Assembly (NCBI GenBank): GCA_934700345.1
Contig: CAKUXP010000015.1
Coordinates: 9,379 to 73,378 of the forward strand
Origin: an uncultured Fibrobacter sp.
GTDB lineage: Bacteria; Fibrobacterota; Fibrobacteria; Fibrobacterales; Fibrobacteraceae
Length of the DNA stretch: 64,000 nucleotides
Direction: 5' to 3'
Under the pieces are notes generated by a model. The model was given only the letters and a program-made list of their open reading frames with translations, was not told where the DNA came from and ran no database searches. The translations under genes and the position numbers were made by a program. Below, in pieces: positions 17,369-26,700 of this stretch. Position 1 is the first letter of the stretch. The number at the start of each line of letters is the position of its first letter.

Positions 17369-17401
17369 TGGAAAGGCTCCGGCGCAAGTCGGGGCTTTTT
17401 T
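17369..17401 (+). terminator. Rho-independent terminator after ilvC
   Basis: An imperfect stem of about 11 bp, AAGGCTCCGGC paired with GTCGGGGCTTT, is followed by T6. It lies 15 bp after the ilvC stop. Confidence 0.75.
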
Positions 17402-17514
17402 ACTTGGGTCGCCTTTTAAAATTTTTCCGGTTGTCCCGGGACAACGCATTTTTTCTAAAAGTCGCCTAGAAAATTTTCCCGAATTTAATTTGGGAGTGTC
17501 AAAAAGGAGAAAAA

Positions 17515-20001
17515 ATGCGAATCCTCGTCTGGATTGGAATTTTCGTCGGCATTTCCCTGGCTTCGCTTTCCCCGACGGAAGTGGTGACGCTTCCCGCTTC
17601 GGCAAACTACGGCGGAGGCGATTCGGTCGGATCGAGGCTGATCGCTCCGACATACAACCCGGGAGAGGGACCGGGCGTCTGGATTGTCGCGGACGGCGGC
17701 TATCGCCTTTATGTCAACGGGGAGCTTCTGAAGGAAGATGACCAGGCGGGCCGCGTGGGATTTGTCCCCTATACGTTCTTGCCGGGAGAAAACGCGGTAA
17801 GCGTTGTCGCCGTGAACGGTTCCGGCGCACCGGGCGTTCTCGTGCAGATCGACGAACTTGAAAAGTCTTACTACTCGGGCAGCGGCTGGGTCTCCAAGCC
17901 GGCGGTCGGGAATTCCGCATGGAAGGCGAAGGGCCGGGACCTTTCGGCGTGGGGAAGCGCGACGGTTTTAAACGAATCCAGCTCGGAAATGCCTTCTGGC
18001 GGCGAACTGAAAGGCTTTGCGAAAAACACGGAAGCGAAGTGGATCTGGACGGGAAGCGAATCGGATTCGGTTGCGGTGTTGCTTTACACGTTCTATGTCC
18101 GGGCGGAAGGCTTTGGCGAAAATACGACGGGCGGTTCAGACGGCGAAATCGTTGTGGCGACGGATTCCGCAAGCGTGCGCAAGGCGCTCCAGTCCAAGGG
18201 AGCGAAGACGATTTTAATCCCCGAAGGAACCTACGATTTTCGGATTTTTAAAAATGCGGTGACAGACGCACAGGCTCGCGGCTGGACGTGGTGCAAAGGC
18301 TCTTGCGGAGCGAACGACAAAAATTCGGGAAACACGTTTTACCGCATCTCGTTTACGAAAAATTCCTGCAGCGGACTTTCGGAAAACGTGACGCCGGTGA
18401 GCGAATCCGAAAACCTGATGTCCTGGAACAACTGGATTACGACCAGCGCGGACAAGAGCCTTGTCGGGATGGGGCGCGGGGCGAACCTCCGCGGAGCGGC
18501 CATCAATCCGCGTTCCTATGAAAACGGACACAACAACATCTACCGGAACCTCGCCCTGTATGACGTGAACCCGCACCTTGTCGAGGCTGGCGACGGCCTG
18601 AGCGTTGACGGCGCATCGGGAAATCCCGTAAAAAATTTCTGGGCGGACCATATCTCCTACAAGTGGATAAGCGACGGCTTTGACATCGGGGACGTCTCCG
18701 GGGCGACCGTCAGCTACCTGGATTACGACGGTTCGAGCGAATACAACTGCTGGGGCTACGACCCCTACATGGCGCTCGTGCAGAACGCGGAACTCACATA
18801 CGCGAACGTCTATTGGCATGGAACTTACGGGCGCGTCCCGAAGGCCGGCGGGAATTCGCGCGTGCACCTTTACAACAACTACACGTCCTTCAATTACTGG
18901 ACGGGTGCCGCGGTAAGCGGAGACAATTCGGCGAGCTTCACGCAGATGCTCTACGAAAACAGCTACCTGGAGCAGATGAACTTTCACATCGTCAATGTCG
19001 GAAATTACGGCTACCTGAACTTTACCGGGAACACGGTGAAAAACAGCAAGGGCTGCTACTATGTGAACGGCAATTGTACTTCGACGGCTCCCACGGCAAA
19101 TGTTTTTTCCCCATCCTATCCGTATGAAAAGCGAAACGTCGAAACGCTTCCGACCGAGCTTCCGAAGCTCGCAGGCGTCGGCGGAAAGTGGGGGAAGATG
19201 CCCGAATACAACCAGCCTTTCGGAATTTCCCCTTCGGCGGCAAATGTCCGAATAGAAGCATCTCCAATGACAAATTCTGTCTCGCTGTCGGCAACGGCCC
19301 AAAGCGCTAGTGGAGCGAAAATCCAGCGTGTCGATTTCTACGTCGGCACGGAACTCGTCGCTTCGAAAACCGCGGAACCTTACACGGCAAGCGTCTCGGA
19401 AATTTCGGCGGGAACCTACAGCGCGATAGCGATAGCGACCGATGCGAACGGGCTTCAGGGCGTTTCGGCTCACTGCACCTTCCGCGTTTCCGGCGAAAAA
19501 ATCAAGACCGTGGCAACGCTTACGAAGAACGGCGCGGGCCCTTCGAACCAGGAAGTTTTCCTCGGCGATACACTCGTCCCGTTCAGCTATGTCTGGGCGA
19601 ACGCCTTGACCGTTTCGGTGGAGGGATTTCCCCGGGGAATCCTCGTACATATCGATTCGTCGGACAGAAGGGTTTCCATTTCGGGAACGCCGCTCGAATC
19701 GGGAACGTTTACTTACACGGTTTCGACGGTCGGGGCGGATTCGAACGCAACGGTCGTCCGCACGCTCCGCGTCAAGAATCCGGGCGAAGATTCGACGACG
19801 GCAATTTTCTCCGGAAGAAATTCTTTGACAGAAAATGTCGCAAAGTATCGGGTGCTCGATATGCAGGGAAGGCTCTTCTTTGAAGGAAAGTCCTTGCCGA
19901 AGAATATCTCTGCGGCTCGATCGGTCGTCGTCGAGTATGGCGCATCGGGGAAAATCCTTTCGCGATACGTGATGCGCGGAAAGCTTTCCCCCGCAAAATA
20001 A
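17515..20001 (+). CDS. secreted pectate lyase, PL1-like, with Ig-type region
   Basis: Probable extracellular enzyme cleaving polygalacturonate by beta-elimination. The 828-aa product has a signal peptide (about residues 1-18), an N-terminal beta-sandwich module to about residue 200, a parallel beta-helix at about 215-570, an Ig/cadherin-like region at 580-760 (RIEASPMTNSVSLSATAQ, IQRVDFYVGTELVASKTAEPY, GTYSAIAIATDANG), and a short C-terminal module (YRVLDMQGRLFFEG). PL1-type signatures are visible: FWADHISYKWISDGFDIG, VSYLDYDGSSEYNCWGYD, and the arginine-containing YGRVPKAGGNSRVHLYNNYT. The RBS AAGGAG precedes ATG 17515. The closest alternative is a related beta-helix lyase of another PL family. 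Confidence 0.85.
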   Translation: MRILVWIGIFVGISLASLSPTEVVTLPASANYGGGDSVGSRLIAPTYNPGEGPGVWIVADGGYRLYVNGELLKEDDQAGRVGFVPYTFLPGENAVSVVAVNGSGAPGVLVQIDELEKSYYSGSGWVSKPAVGNSAWKAKGRDLSAWGSATVLNESSSEMPSGGELKGFAKNTEAKWIWTGSESDSVAVLLYTFYVRAEGFGENTTGGSDGEIVVATDSASVRKALQSKGAKTILIPEGTYDFRIFKNAVTDAQARGWTWCKGSCGANDKNSGNTFYRISFTKNSCSGLSENVTPVSESENLMSWNNWITTSADKSLVGMGRGANLRGAAINPRSYENGHNNIYRNLALYDVNPHLVEAGDGLSVDGASGNPVKNFWADHISYKWISDGFDIGDVSGATVSYLDYDGSSEYNCWGYDPYMALVQNAELTYANVYWHGTYGRVPKAGGNSRVHLYNNYTSFNYWTGAAVSGDNSASFTQMLYENSYLEQMNFHIVNVGNYGYLNFTGNTVKNSKGCYYVNGNCTSTAPTANVFSPSYPYEKRNVETLPTELPKLAGVGGKWGKMPEYNQPFGISPSAANVRIEASPMTNSVSLSATAQSASGAKIQRVDFYVGTELVASKTAEPYTASVSEISAGTYSAIAIATDANGLQGVSAHCTFRVSGEKIKTVATLTKNGAGPSNQEVFLGDTLVPFSYVWANALTVSVEGFPRGILVHIDSSDRRVSISGTPLESGTFTYTVSTVGADSNATVVRTLRVKNPGEDSTTAIFSGRNSLTENVAKYRVLDMQGRLFFEGKSLPKNISAARSVVVEYGASGKILSRYVMRGKLSPAK

Positions 20002-20045
20002 TTCTACATTTAAGGCGAAATTCTTGAAAGCCTAGAAGAGGTTTT

Positions 20046-21140
20046 ATGATAGAAACTCGCCCTGAACTCGAAGAACTTCCCGACTACGTTCCCGGAAAAT
20101 CGATCGAGGAAATCTGTGAAGAATACGGCCTTTCGGGTGCGGTAAAGCTCGCGTCGAACGAGAACCCGCTCGGGCCTTCGCCCAAGGCTTGCGAAGCGTA
20201 TGAAAAAGTCGCCCCGACGCTCCATCTCTACCCGAGGGGAAACGCTCCGCACCTGATTGCCGCTCTCGCAAGAAAGTTCGGCGTAAAAAAATCGCAGATC
20301 GTTCTCGGTAACGGCTCGGACGAAATCATCGACATGGTGGGCAAGGCGTTCTTTCGCCCGGGCGACGAAGTCATCGGCATCCGCACGACATTTTCTGTCT
20401 ATCGCGCAACGGCTCTTCTCTACGGGGCGAAGTTCGTCTCCGTCTCGGAATCCGAGGAAAGGGTTCCGCTCGAATCCTACCTCCAGGCTCTCACGCCGAA
20501 GACGCGCGCCATCTTTCTCTGCAACCCGAACAATCCCACGGGCGCCTACTATGCGGAGTGCGAAGTACTCGGATTTCTCGAAAAGGTCCCGTCGGATGTG
20601 CTGGTCTTTATCGACGAAGCGTATTCGGAATTTGCCACCGCCGCGGACTATCCGCAGCTCGTGCCGCTGCTTTCGAAATTCCCGAACCTGATGCTCAACC
20701 GCACGTTCAGCAAGGTTTACGGGCTTGCCGGACTTCGAATCGGCTACGCCTTTTCAAGCGAAGAGGTCACTTGCGCGATGTGGAAGGTGAAGCCGCCGTT
20801 CGACGTGAACCTCGCCGCCCAGGCCGCCGCCGTCGCCGCGCTTTCCGACGACGAACATCTCCGCCGGACGCTCGAAATGAACGCCCGGGGAATTCGGGAA
20901 CTTTCGGAAGCCTTTGGGGCTCTGGGCTTTCGAGTTCTCCCCACGCAGGCGAACTTTCTCTGCATCCGCATTGGCGAAAAATGCGCCGAACTGGTGAAGT
21001 TCCTCGAACGGAACGGGATGATAGTCCGCTACCTGAAAAGCTTCGGGCTTCCGGAATGGGTCCGCGTCACGGTCGGAAAACCCGAAGAAAACGCGTTGCT
21101 CGTGGAACTCGCGAAAAAATGGAAAGCGCAAAATGTCTGA
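20046..21140 (+). CDS. hisC: histidinol-phosphate aminotransferase
   Basis: PLP-dependent class I/II aminotransferase that converts imidazole acetol phosphate to histidinol phosphate. The 364-aa sequence shows the HisC start ELPDYVPGKSIEEICEEYGL, KLASNENPLGPSP, the phosphate-cup and PLP segments GNGSDEIIDM and CNPNNPTGAYY, FIDEAYSEF, and the Schiff-base lysine Lys223 in FSKVYGLAGLRIGY. The next gene overlaps it by eight bases and encodes a HisN-like phosphatase, the following step of the pathway, which supports histidine rather than another amino acid as product. Confidence 0.93.
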   Translation: MIETRPELEELPDYVPGKSIEEICEEYGLSGAVKLASNENPLGPSPKACEAYEKVAPTLHLYPRGNAPHLIAALARKFGVKKSQIVLGNGSDEIIDMVGKAFFRPGDEVIGIRTTFSVYRATALLYGAKFVSVSESEERVPLESYLQALTPKTRAIFLCNPNNPTGAYYAECEVLGFLEKVPSDVLVFIDEAYSEFATAADYPQLVPLLSKFPNLMLNRTFSKVYGLAGLRIGYAFSSEEVTCAMWKVKPPFDVNLAAQAAAVAALSDDEHLRRTLEMNARGIRELSEAFGALGFRVLPTQANFLCIRIGEKCAELVKFLERNGMIVRYLKSFGLPEWVRVTVGKPEENALLVELAKKWKAQNV

Positions 21141-21927
21141 AGTCGGGGAACTCTTGGAAATCGCGAAGCGTGCCGCGAAGAATGCGGAGCGCGTCATCCT
21201 TTCGAACTTTGAATCGGACCTTTCGGTGGAATGGAAGCCGGACAACACGCCGGTAACAGTCGCGGACCGGGGCGCAGAAGAGGAACTCCGCAAGGTCTTT
21301 CTTTCGGAAACTCCCGACTTCGGGCTTATCGGCGAGGAACTCGGAATCGAAAAGCCGGATGCGGAATACAAGTGGATCTTCGACCCGATCGACGGAACGA
21401 AGTCCTTTATCCGCGGCGTTCCGCTATTCGGGACGCTTATCGGGCTTTACCGCAAGGACGAGCCTCTCGTGGGAATCGTCAACCTGCCCGCGCTCCGTCA
21501 CACGCTCGTCGCCGGGAAGGGCCTCGGAGTTTTCGTCGATGGAAAACGCGCCCACGTGTCGGACGTGAAAATCTCCGAAGGTCTCGCCCTTTCGGGAACC
21601 GTGAACACCTTTGAATTAGAAGGCCGGATGGAATTTTTCGAACGCTACCGCAAGTCGGCGGCTCTCTACCGCGGCTGGGGGGACTGCTACGGCTACTTCC
21701 TCGTAGCGACCGGTCGCGCCGAAGCGATGGCCGACCCGGTCGTCTCCCTCTGGGACATCGCCGCCTTCCCGGCGATCTTTTCCGAAGCCGGCGGAAAGTT
21801 CTCCACGCTCGACGGCGAAACGCGCCTCTTCGGTGTGGACGGCAAGCCTCTCCGGGAAATCCACGAAGGCTATTCGGCCCTTGCGACGAACGGGTGGGAT
21901 GCCGTCCAAGAAGGGTTTTTGAGGTAG
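21133..21927 (+). CDS. hisN: inositol-monophosphatase-family histidinol-phosphatase
   Basis: Mg-dependent phosphatase of the IMPase fold. The 264-aa sequence has the metal and substrate motifs DNTPVTVADRGAE, GLIGEELG, WIFDPIDGTKSFIRG and, near the C-terminus, ADPVVSLWDIAAFPAIFSEAGG. Its overlap with hisC points to histidinol-phosphate as substrate (HisN-type step). The last 58 bases (21870-21927) are also read on the opposite strand as the C-terminus of the AIPR gene. Base composition drops sharply just after its stop, which marks the left edge of the accessory region. Confidence 0.9.
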   Translation: MSEVGELLEIAKRAAKNAERVILSNFESDLSVEWKPDNTPVTVADRGAEEELRKVFLSETPDFGLIGEELGIEKPDAEYKWIFDPIDGTKSFIRGVPLFGTLIGLYRKDEPLVGIVNLPALRHTLVAGKGLGVFVDGKRAHVSDVKISEGLALSGTVNTFELEGRMEFFERYRKSAALYRGWGDCYGYFLVATGRAEAMADPVVSLWDIAAFPAIFSEAGGKFSTLDGETRLFGVDGKPLREIHEGYSALATNGWDAVQEGFLR

Positions 21928-23567
21928 TTTTCCATCAGGTCGAATCGTCTAAATGGGGCGGCCAAGGTTCTTCCATCAAGGGATTCGATCGGTTTGTTGC
22001 CAAAGTAGTCTCGGAGCATTTCCTGTAATAAGGCTTCTGCCGTGTTGAAATAGGTTTCCTTGTTGCTTTCGAATACGGACTTGATATCTTGAAAATTCTT
22101 GTGTGTCAATTCGCCGACTGCCAGAGAATTTTCTTTTAGTAAAATTTTCCCGATGATATTGGCGATGAAGTGACTTTCAAATGGGCGCACGGAAGAGATT
22201 TCCCTGTTAGGGGATTCTTTTTTGCGCATCAAATCGCAATAGCGGAATATCAGCACCGCGATAATCATCTGGGCCGCATTCAAGTCATCGAAAATATCTT
22301 TATAGAAGCTGTCGAATAAATCGTTTCGCCTGTAACGGGCGATATAAGGCTTGTCTCTCCAGATGGCAAGTACGGCCTCGGCGGCAACGCTTGCCGGAAT
22401 TGCGCTTGCATTCGTTGAAAAATCTTTTTTTCGCTTGTAGAGGAATCCTAAATCCGCCGAGCTTGTTTCCAGAAGAATTTGGCGTTTATCGTTGGATTTC
22501 AAATCCCTTAGATCAACGGGATTTTGCGAATTGGTTGCGTAAGTGATGTCCTGGACGATATTTTCGTCATCGCTGATTTCATAAAGACGCAGCAGTACGA
22601 AGACATTGGAAAAGTCCTTTGCCGGATTTTCGCGGATGGTCTGGTAAATGGTCTTGCAGGTCTGCCCACCGTTGATAATTTGGAGATCGCTCGTTTTGAG
22701 AATCCAGTCCTCTTTCTGGAGCGCATTGTAGCTCATCTTGCTGCAGACAAAGGTAATGCCGTTGTTGTAGAAAAAAAAGTTCTGGCTTTTTCTGTCGTTG
22801 AGCAGCGTATCAATAATTCCGCTGTTGACCGCATTTTTCCCCAGGTAGCGCCGGATATTCTTTTCAAGCAGGGCATCGCCGAATTCTTTCATCAGCCGAA
22901 AAATTTCGGTTACGGCGACCCTTCCGAGAACGACTCGTTTATAGTTGAAGTTTTCCTGTACGGCTTTTCCGGACAGGGAAATCTGGGCGTCTATTGGTTG
23001 GTTGCAAGTGATGAAATTGAGTATATCCGTATGGTTAAAGTGTACGAACTTGACCTGTGGCTGTTTTTTAAAATGATTGTCGATATAGGCTTCGCCTTCG
23101 GATGTCCAGGATAGACCATTATTCAGCATGACAAAGGTGACATACGGGATTCGCCCGTCTAAAATCAAGGAGCGGATTTCATCTACTTTCTTTCGGGTCC
23201 TTTCGTTCAGTTCGACATGGGAGGATGGATCGAAAACGGAATTGACCGTATTTACGGCTTTTTCGATGGCGTTTGCCGGAAAGTTGGAATCCTTTTCCAG
23301 GTCTCGGGTGTATTTGGACTGGAAAAGTACAACGTTGAGCTGAAGGTCTTGGCCTTCCGCAAAATAGACCGCGTCGATTCCGCCATTGTAACTGCCGTCC
23401 GTGATATATTGACTCGCAGCGGAAAAATCAATGTCCAGATAGGCGGAGACTCCCAGCAGCAGAAATGCCTTGGATACGTTTTTTTCTTGAGATTCTGTAA
23501 AAAGCTGGGGATTTTCTTCAATCAGCTTGATAATCCGTTGGTCAATAATTTGTTTCGCAATATCCAT
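21870..23567 (-). CDS. AIPR-family protein (abortive infection phage resistance)
   Basis: 565-aa protein of the AIPR family, members of which occur in phage defence and near restriction-modification systems; the biochemical activity is not established. The N-terminal third resembles a nuclease-like fold (DGSYNGGIDAVYFAEG ... NVVLFQSKYT, with a D...Q-K pattern like PD-(D/E)XK). The family core is clear: QNFFFYNNGITFVCSKM, then LQIINGGQTCKTIYQT, followed by VLLRLYEI and ITYATNSQNPVDLRDLKSND. The final 17-18 residues are encoded by the antisense strand of the hisN 3' end, so the original stop was probably lost at the insertion junction. The 5' end faces the frameshifted DUF4268 gene across about 93 bp. 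Base composition is lower in GC than hisN. Confidence 0.87.
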   Translation of the reverse strand: MDIAKQIIDQRIIKLIEENPQLFTESQEKNVSKAFLLLGVSAYLDIDFSAASQYITDGSYNGGIDAVYFAEGQDLQLNVVLFQSKYTRDLEKDSNFPANAIEKAVNTVNSVFDPSSHVELNERTRKKVDEIRSLILDGRIPYVTFVMLNNGLSWTSEGEAYIDNHFKKQPQVKFVHFNHTDILNFITCNQPIDAQISLSGKAVQENFNYKRVVLGRVAVTEIFRLMKEFGDALLEKNIRRYLGKNAVNSGIIDTLLNDRKSQNFFFYNNGITFVCSKMSYNALQKEDWILKTSDLQIINGGQTCKTIYQTIRENPAKDFSNVFVLLRLYEISDDENIVQDITYATNSQNPVDLRDLKSNDKRQILLETSSADLGFLYKRKKDFSTNASAIPASVAAEAVLAIWRDKPYIARYRRNDLFDSFYKDIFDDLNAAQMIIAVLIFRYCDLMRKKESPNREISSVRPFESHFIANIIGKILLKENSLAVGELTHKNFQDIKSVFESNKETYFNTAEALLQEMLRDYFGNKPIESLDGRTLAAPFRRFDLMENYLKNPSWTASHPFVARAE

Positions 23568-23660
23568 AATTCTAAATATATTACAAAAAACGGCTTAGCC
23601 TGTAAATTCCAAGGAATAAAATGTAGTTTTTTCTGGGCGAAATTAAACAAGGAGTTTTTT

Positions 23661-24600
23661 GTGGAAAAACCGGAAATCGGATCGATAGAGATTGTAAAGG
23701 ATATCCGCCTTGTCTGGCCAAAGGAAGATATGAACTTTACTCCGTGGCTTTGCGAACATATTTCCGAGGTTGGCCGAATTATCGGTAAAGAACTGGTCGA
23801 TGCGCAGAAAGAAGCATCTACGGGAAACTTCTGGGTTGATATCGTTGCCAAGGATGATAGCGGAAACAGCGTCATTGTTGAAAATCAGTTCGGAACAAGC
23901 GACCACGACCATTTGGGAAAATTGCTCACCTATGCAAGTTCCATTTCCGATGTCAAAGCGGCTGTCTGGATTGTGGAACAGGCGCGAATGGAACATGTAG
24001 AAGCGATAAACGCCTTGAACAAAAATTATACGGACCAGCGATTTTTACCTTGTCAAAATTCAGACGATAAAAATTGACGGATCGAAGCCGGCGCCTTTGT
24101 TTATAAAGATAGCAGGACCCGATGAAAGTACGGAATCGATGACGTCGTATAGCAAGCAGGATGCGGAGAAAATTGCAAAGCAACAATCGTTTTGGAAACT
24201 TTTTGTGGATGCCTGTATCGCGCAGAAATTTCAGCTGTTTTCCGACCATGGAACACCTAAGGGTTGTTTTATTATGAGCGGGTCCGGGATAGGAGGAATA
24301 ACTTATAAGTGCTGGGCTTTCAAGGATAGCGTTCGCATTGAATTGAAATTTGATAGGGATTCCAAGGAAGAAAACCGGGCCTGGTTTAAGAAGTTTGCTG
24401 AAATGCAAAACTCGATTAAAAAGGATTTTGGCGATTCTTTGGTGTGGCTAGATGATGAAGACAATAAAATGTGTTCCATTCGCAAGGATTATAAAGAGGG
24501 TGGAATCGATAGCGATGACGAAACAAAGGAAAAGACCGTTTCCTGGTGCATCGACAATCTTCGCCGTTTGGAAATGGCGACGAAGAAGTTTTTGAAATAA
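23661..24600 (+). pseudogene. DUF4268-type nuclease-like gene split by a frameshift
   Basis: Two consecutive frames form one protein. The first (GTG 23661 with RBS AAGGAG, stop at 24077) gives 138 aa, including a PD-(D/E)XK-like core, FWVDIVAKDDSGNSVIVENQ, and DHDHLGKLLTYASSISDVKAAVWI. The second gives the DUF4268 half, FIKIAGPDES ... SFWKLFVDACIAQKF ... VRIELKFDRDSKEENRAWFKKF. The break is at the T5 run 24042-24046: removing one T restores TDQRFYLVKIQTIKIDGS in the continuous frame and a protein of about 312 aa, the usual family length. It may be a genuine lesion, a sequencing error, or a slippery-site frameshift. It is divergent from the AIPR gene, with which it may once have worked. Confidence 0.85.
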
Positions 24601-24680
24601 TCGCTTACGCTCGCATTGCAAAACAGGGAATGATTGTTATATTTTAACTCGCTTGTATAGAAGAAAATCGAAAAGTAAAA

Positions 24681-24848
24681 ATGATGAACTTTGGCGCACA
24701 GATCGAAATCGGCAAAAACGAAACGACTGAGTTCAAGTACGCTTTTGATGAGGGGGCGGAAAATATTTGTACATCAAAAGTTGCCGCATGTAAAAAGATT
24801 GTGCATTTTGCCGAATGGATTGGGAAATGGGAGGGAAATTTTGTTTGA
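24681..24848 (+). pseudogene. short fragment resembling the start of an AlbA_2-type protein
   Basis: A 55-codon frame reads MMNFGAQIEIGKNETTEFKYAF and then continues without further similarity to a stop that overlaps the next gene start. The E-x-x-x-EFK pattern is that of the AlbA_2 (Schlafen-like) DNA-binding domain found at the N-terminus of many ATP-binding regulatory proteins. Only the first 22 or so residues fit, so this is probably a decayed remnant left by insertion of the glycosyltransferase cluster. It could instead be a small expressed protein. Confidence 0.35.
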
Positions 24849-25623
24849 TTTATCGATAACGATTGTAAGCTATAATAACAAAAGGGATATAATCGCATGT
24901 CTAGAATCCCTGCTTTTGTATGAAAAGCAGAATGGATTGACGATGCAAATTTTTGTCGTGAATAATAGCCAAAAAGAATCGTGTCTTGATTTAGCTGAAA
25001 AATTTCCTGTAAAAGTCTTAGAACTGAAAAAGAATAGAGGTTTTGGGGGTGGGCACAATTCGGTGATTCCTTTTTTGGATAGTGCTATCCATGTCGTTCT
25101 GAATCCCGACATCATCTTTCACGAGCCTATATTCAATAAGCTTGCCAAACATTTGAATGAAAATCCCCAGATAGGAGCTTGCGCACCGCTGATTGTCGAT
25201 GGCAAGGGAAATTTGCAGGAGGTTTACCGTCGGGAAATCACGATATATGATTTGATATGCCGTTATGCTCCGTTTCCGCTATGCGCTCTGCCCGGTTGCC
25301 AAAAAAGACGCCGCTTTCACATTATGAGAAATGTTGACAAGAGTGCGCCTTTTGAATGCGAGTTTATCCAAGGTTCCTTTCTGGTGATACCGACTGCGCT
25401 TTTCAAAAAGTTAAACGGTTTTGACGAAAGATTTTTTATGTATGCGGAGGATGCGGACCTCTGCAAGCGGATTCGTAAAATGCATAAAACCGTGGAATGT
25501 TTCCCCGAATGCAAGGTTGTACATAAGTGGGAACGAGCCAGTCACAGAAGCTTTAAACTTTTCCGAATCCACGCTGTTTCGCTAGCTAAATACTTTTTTA
25601 AATGGAAATTTACGAAAGCTTAG
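24841..25623 (+). CDS. glycosyltransferase family 2 (rhamnosyltransferase-like)
   Basis: GT-A-fold transferase of about 260 aa, cytoplasmic, expected to add a sugar to a lipid-linked polysaccharide. Family features: LSITIVSYNNKRDIIACLESL at the N-terminus, NNSQKESCLDLA, NRGFGGGHNSVI, VVLNPDI (the DXD-equivalent position), and the downstream GSFLVIPTALFKKLNGFDERFFMYAEDADLCKRIRK of the WbbL/rhamnosyltransferase group. The start is taken as TTG 24841, five bases after GGGAGGG. The frame is open further upstream but that part overlaps the AlbA_2-like fragment and has no family similarity. This is the first gene of an AT-rich cluster running to about 31.4 kb. Confidence 0.85.
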   Translation: MFDLSITIVSYNNKRDIIACLESLLLYEKQNGLTMQIFVVNNSQKESCLDLAEKFPVKVLELKKNRGFGGGHNSVIPFLDSAIHVVLNPDIIFHEPIFNKLAKHLNENPQIGACAPLIVDGKGNLQEVYRREITIYDLICRYAPFPLCALPGCQKRRRFHIMRNVDKSAPFECEFIQGSFLVIPTALFKKLNGFDERFFMYAEDADLCKRIRKMHKTVECFPECKVVHKWERASHRSFKLFRIHAVSLAKYFFKWKFTKA

Positions 25624-25653
25624 GCTAAAATCTTTACTGATGAAATGTGGCGT

Positions 25654-26700
25654 ATGACAAACAAGATTCTTATAAACGGTAAATTTTTAGCGCAGCGTAC
25701 GACCGGCGTTCAACGTTATGCGCGCGAAATTTTAAAATCTTTAGATTGTTTGCTTCCAGCCTGTGGCTTGACTTTTTTTTTAGCAGTCCCAAAAGATGCT
25801 CAAGATATTCCAAATTTCAAAAATATACGCATTGTTTATAAAAATAAAAAAGCTTCTATCTTCTGGGATCAGATATGGATGCCTTTGTATGCGTTATCAA
25901 TGAAAGCCCATGGATTGCATTTGTGTACTGTAGGACCTGTTGTTAAGCCTGATTTTGTGTTTCTTCACGACACAAATGTCCAAGTCAATTCACAGTGGTT
26001 TACCAAAAAAGTCATTCTGTGGTATTCTTTTATATATCGGTTCTGCAGTAAAAGGGCAAAAAAAATTTTTACTGTTTCCAATTTTTCAAAAAATGAATTA
26101 CAAAGGATTTATCGTATTCCAGACAATCGGATAGATGTGATTGGTGCTGGTTGGCAGCACATAAACGAAATAGGCACTGTTGAAGAATCTTTGGATAAAT
26201 TTAATCTTCAAAAAAAGAGATTTTTCTTTTCATTAGGAACCAAAGCTCCTCATAAAAATATGCAGTGGATTTTGGAATACGCCGCAAAGCATCCCTATGA
26301 ACAATTCGCTATTTCCGGTTCTACATACGGAAAAATTTTTGGCAAACTTCAATTAAAAGAATTGCCAAATGTCCATTTTTTAGGATACTTGTCCGATTCG
26401 GAAGTTAAAACTTTAATGCGAAATTGCAAAGCGTTCTTGTTTCCTTCTTTCTATGAAGGTTTCGGAATTCCTCCGCTTGAAGCGCTAAGTCTAGGAACAC
26501 CTATTGTTGTATCTGATATCCCTGTGATGCGGGAAATTTTTGGAACATCTGCTCAATATATCGATCCGGCTGATTCTGATGTGGATTTAAACGCTTTAAT
26601 CAATGAATCGGTAGCTTCAGGATATTCTATTCTTGAAAATTATAGTTGGGATAAGTCTGCGAGGAAACTTCTTGAAAACCTTGAGGATTTTTATCAGTGA
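25654..26700 (+). CDS. glycosyltransferase family 4
   Basis: GT-B-fold transferase, 348 aa from ATG 25654; an in-frame ATG at 25645 would add three residues. The N-terminal domain begins ILINGKFLAQRTTGVQRYAREIL, a pattern of mannosyltransferase-type GT4 enzymes. The C-terminal domain has FFFSLGTKAPHKNMQWI, VHFLGYLSDSEVKTLMRNC, and the nucleotide-sugar motif ALLF-type PSFYEGFGIPPLEALSLGTPIVVSDIPVMREIFG, containing the EX7E glutamates. It ends with a GTGA overlap into the next GT4 gene. The sugar donor cannot be assigned. Low GC, with homopolymer-rich codons. Confidence 0.87.
   Translation: MTNKILINGKFLAQRTTGVQRYAREILKSLDCLLPACGLTFFLAVPKDAQDIPNFKNIRIVYKNKKASIFWDQIWMPLYALSMKAHGLHLCTVGPVVKPDFVFLHDTNVQVNSQWFTKKVILWYSFIYRFCSKRAKKIFTVSNFSKNELQRIYRIPDNRIDVIGAGWQHINEIGTVEESLDKFNLQKKRFFFSLGTKAPHKNMQWILEYAAKHPYEQFAISGSTYGKIFGKLQLKELPNVHFLGYLSDSEVKTLMRNCKAFLFPSFYEGFGIPPLEALSLGTPIVVSDIPVMREIFGTSAQYIDPADSDVDLNALINESVASGYSILENYSWDKSARKLLENLEDFYQ

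Noticed and set aside
18214..19650. 478-codon open frame opposite the pectate lyase gene
   Set aside because: Antisense shadow of a GC-rich gene; no start context or domain signature.
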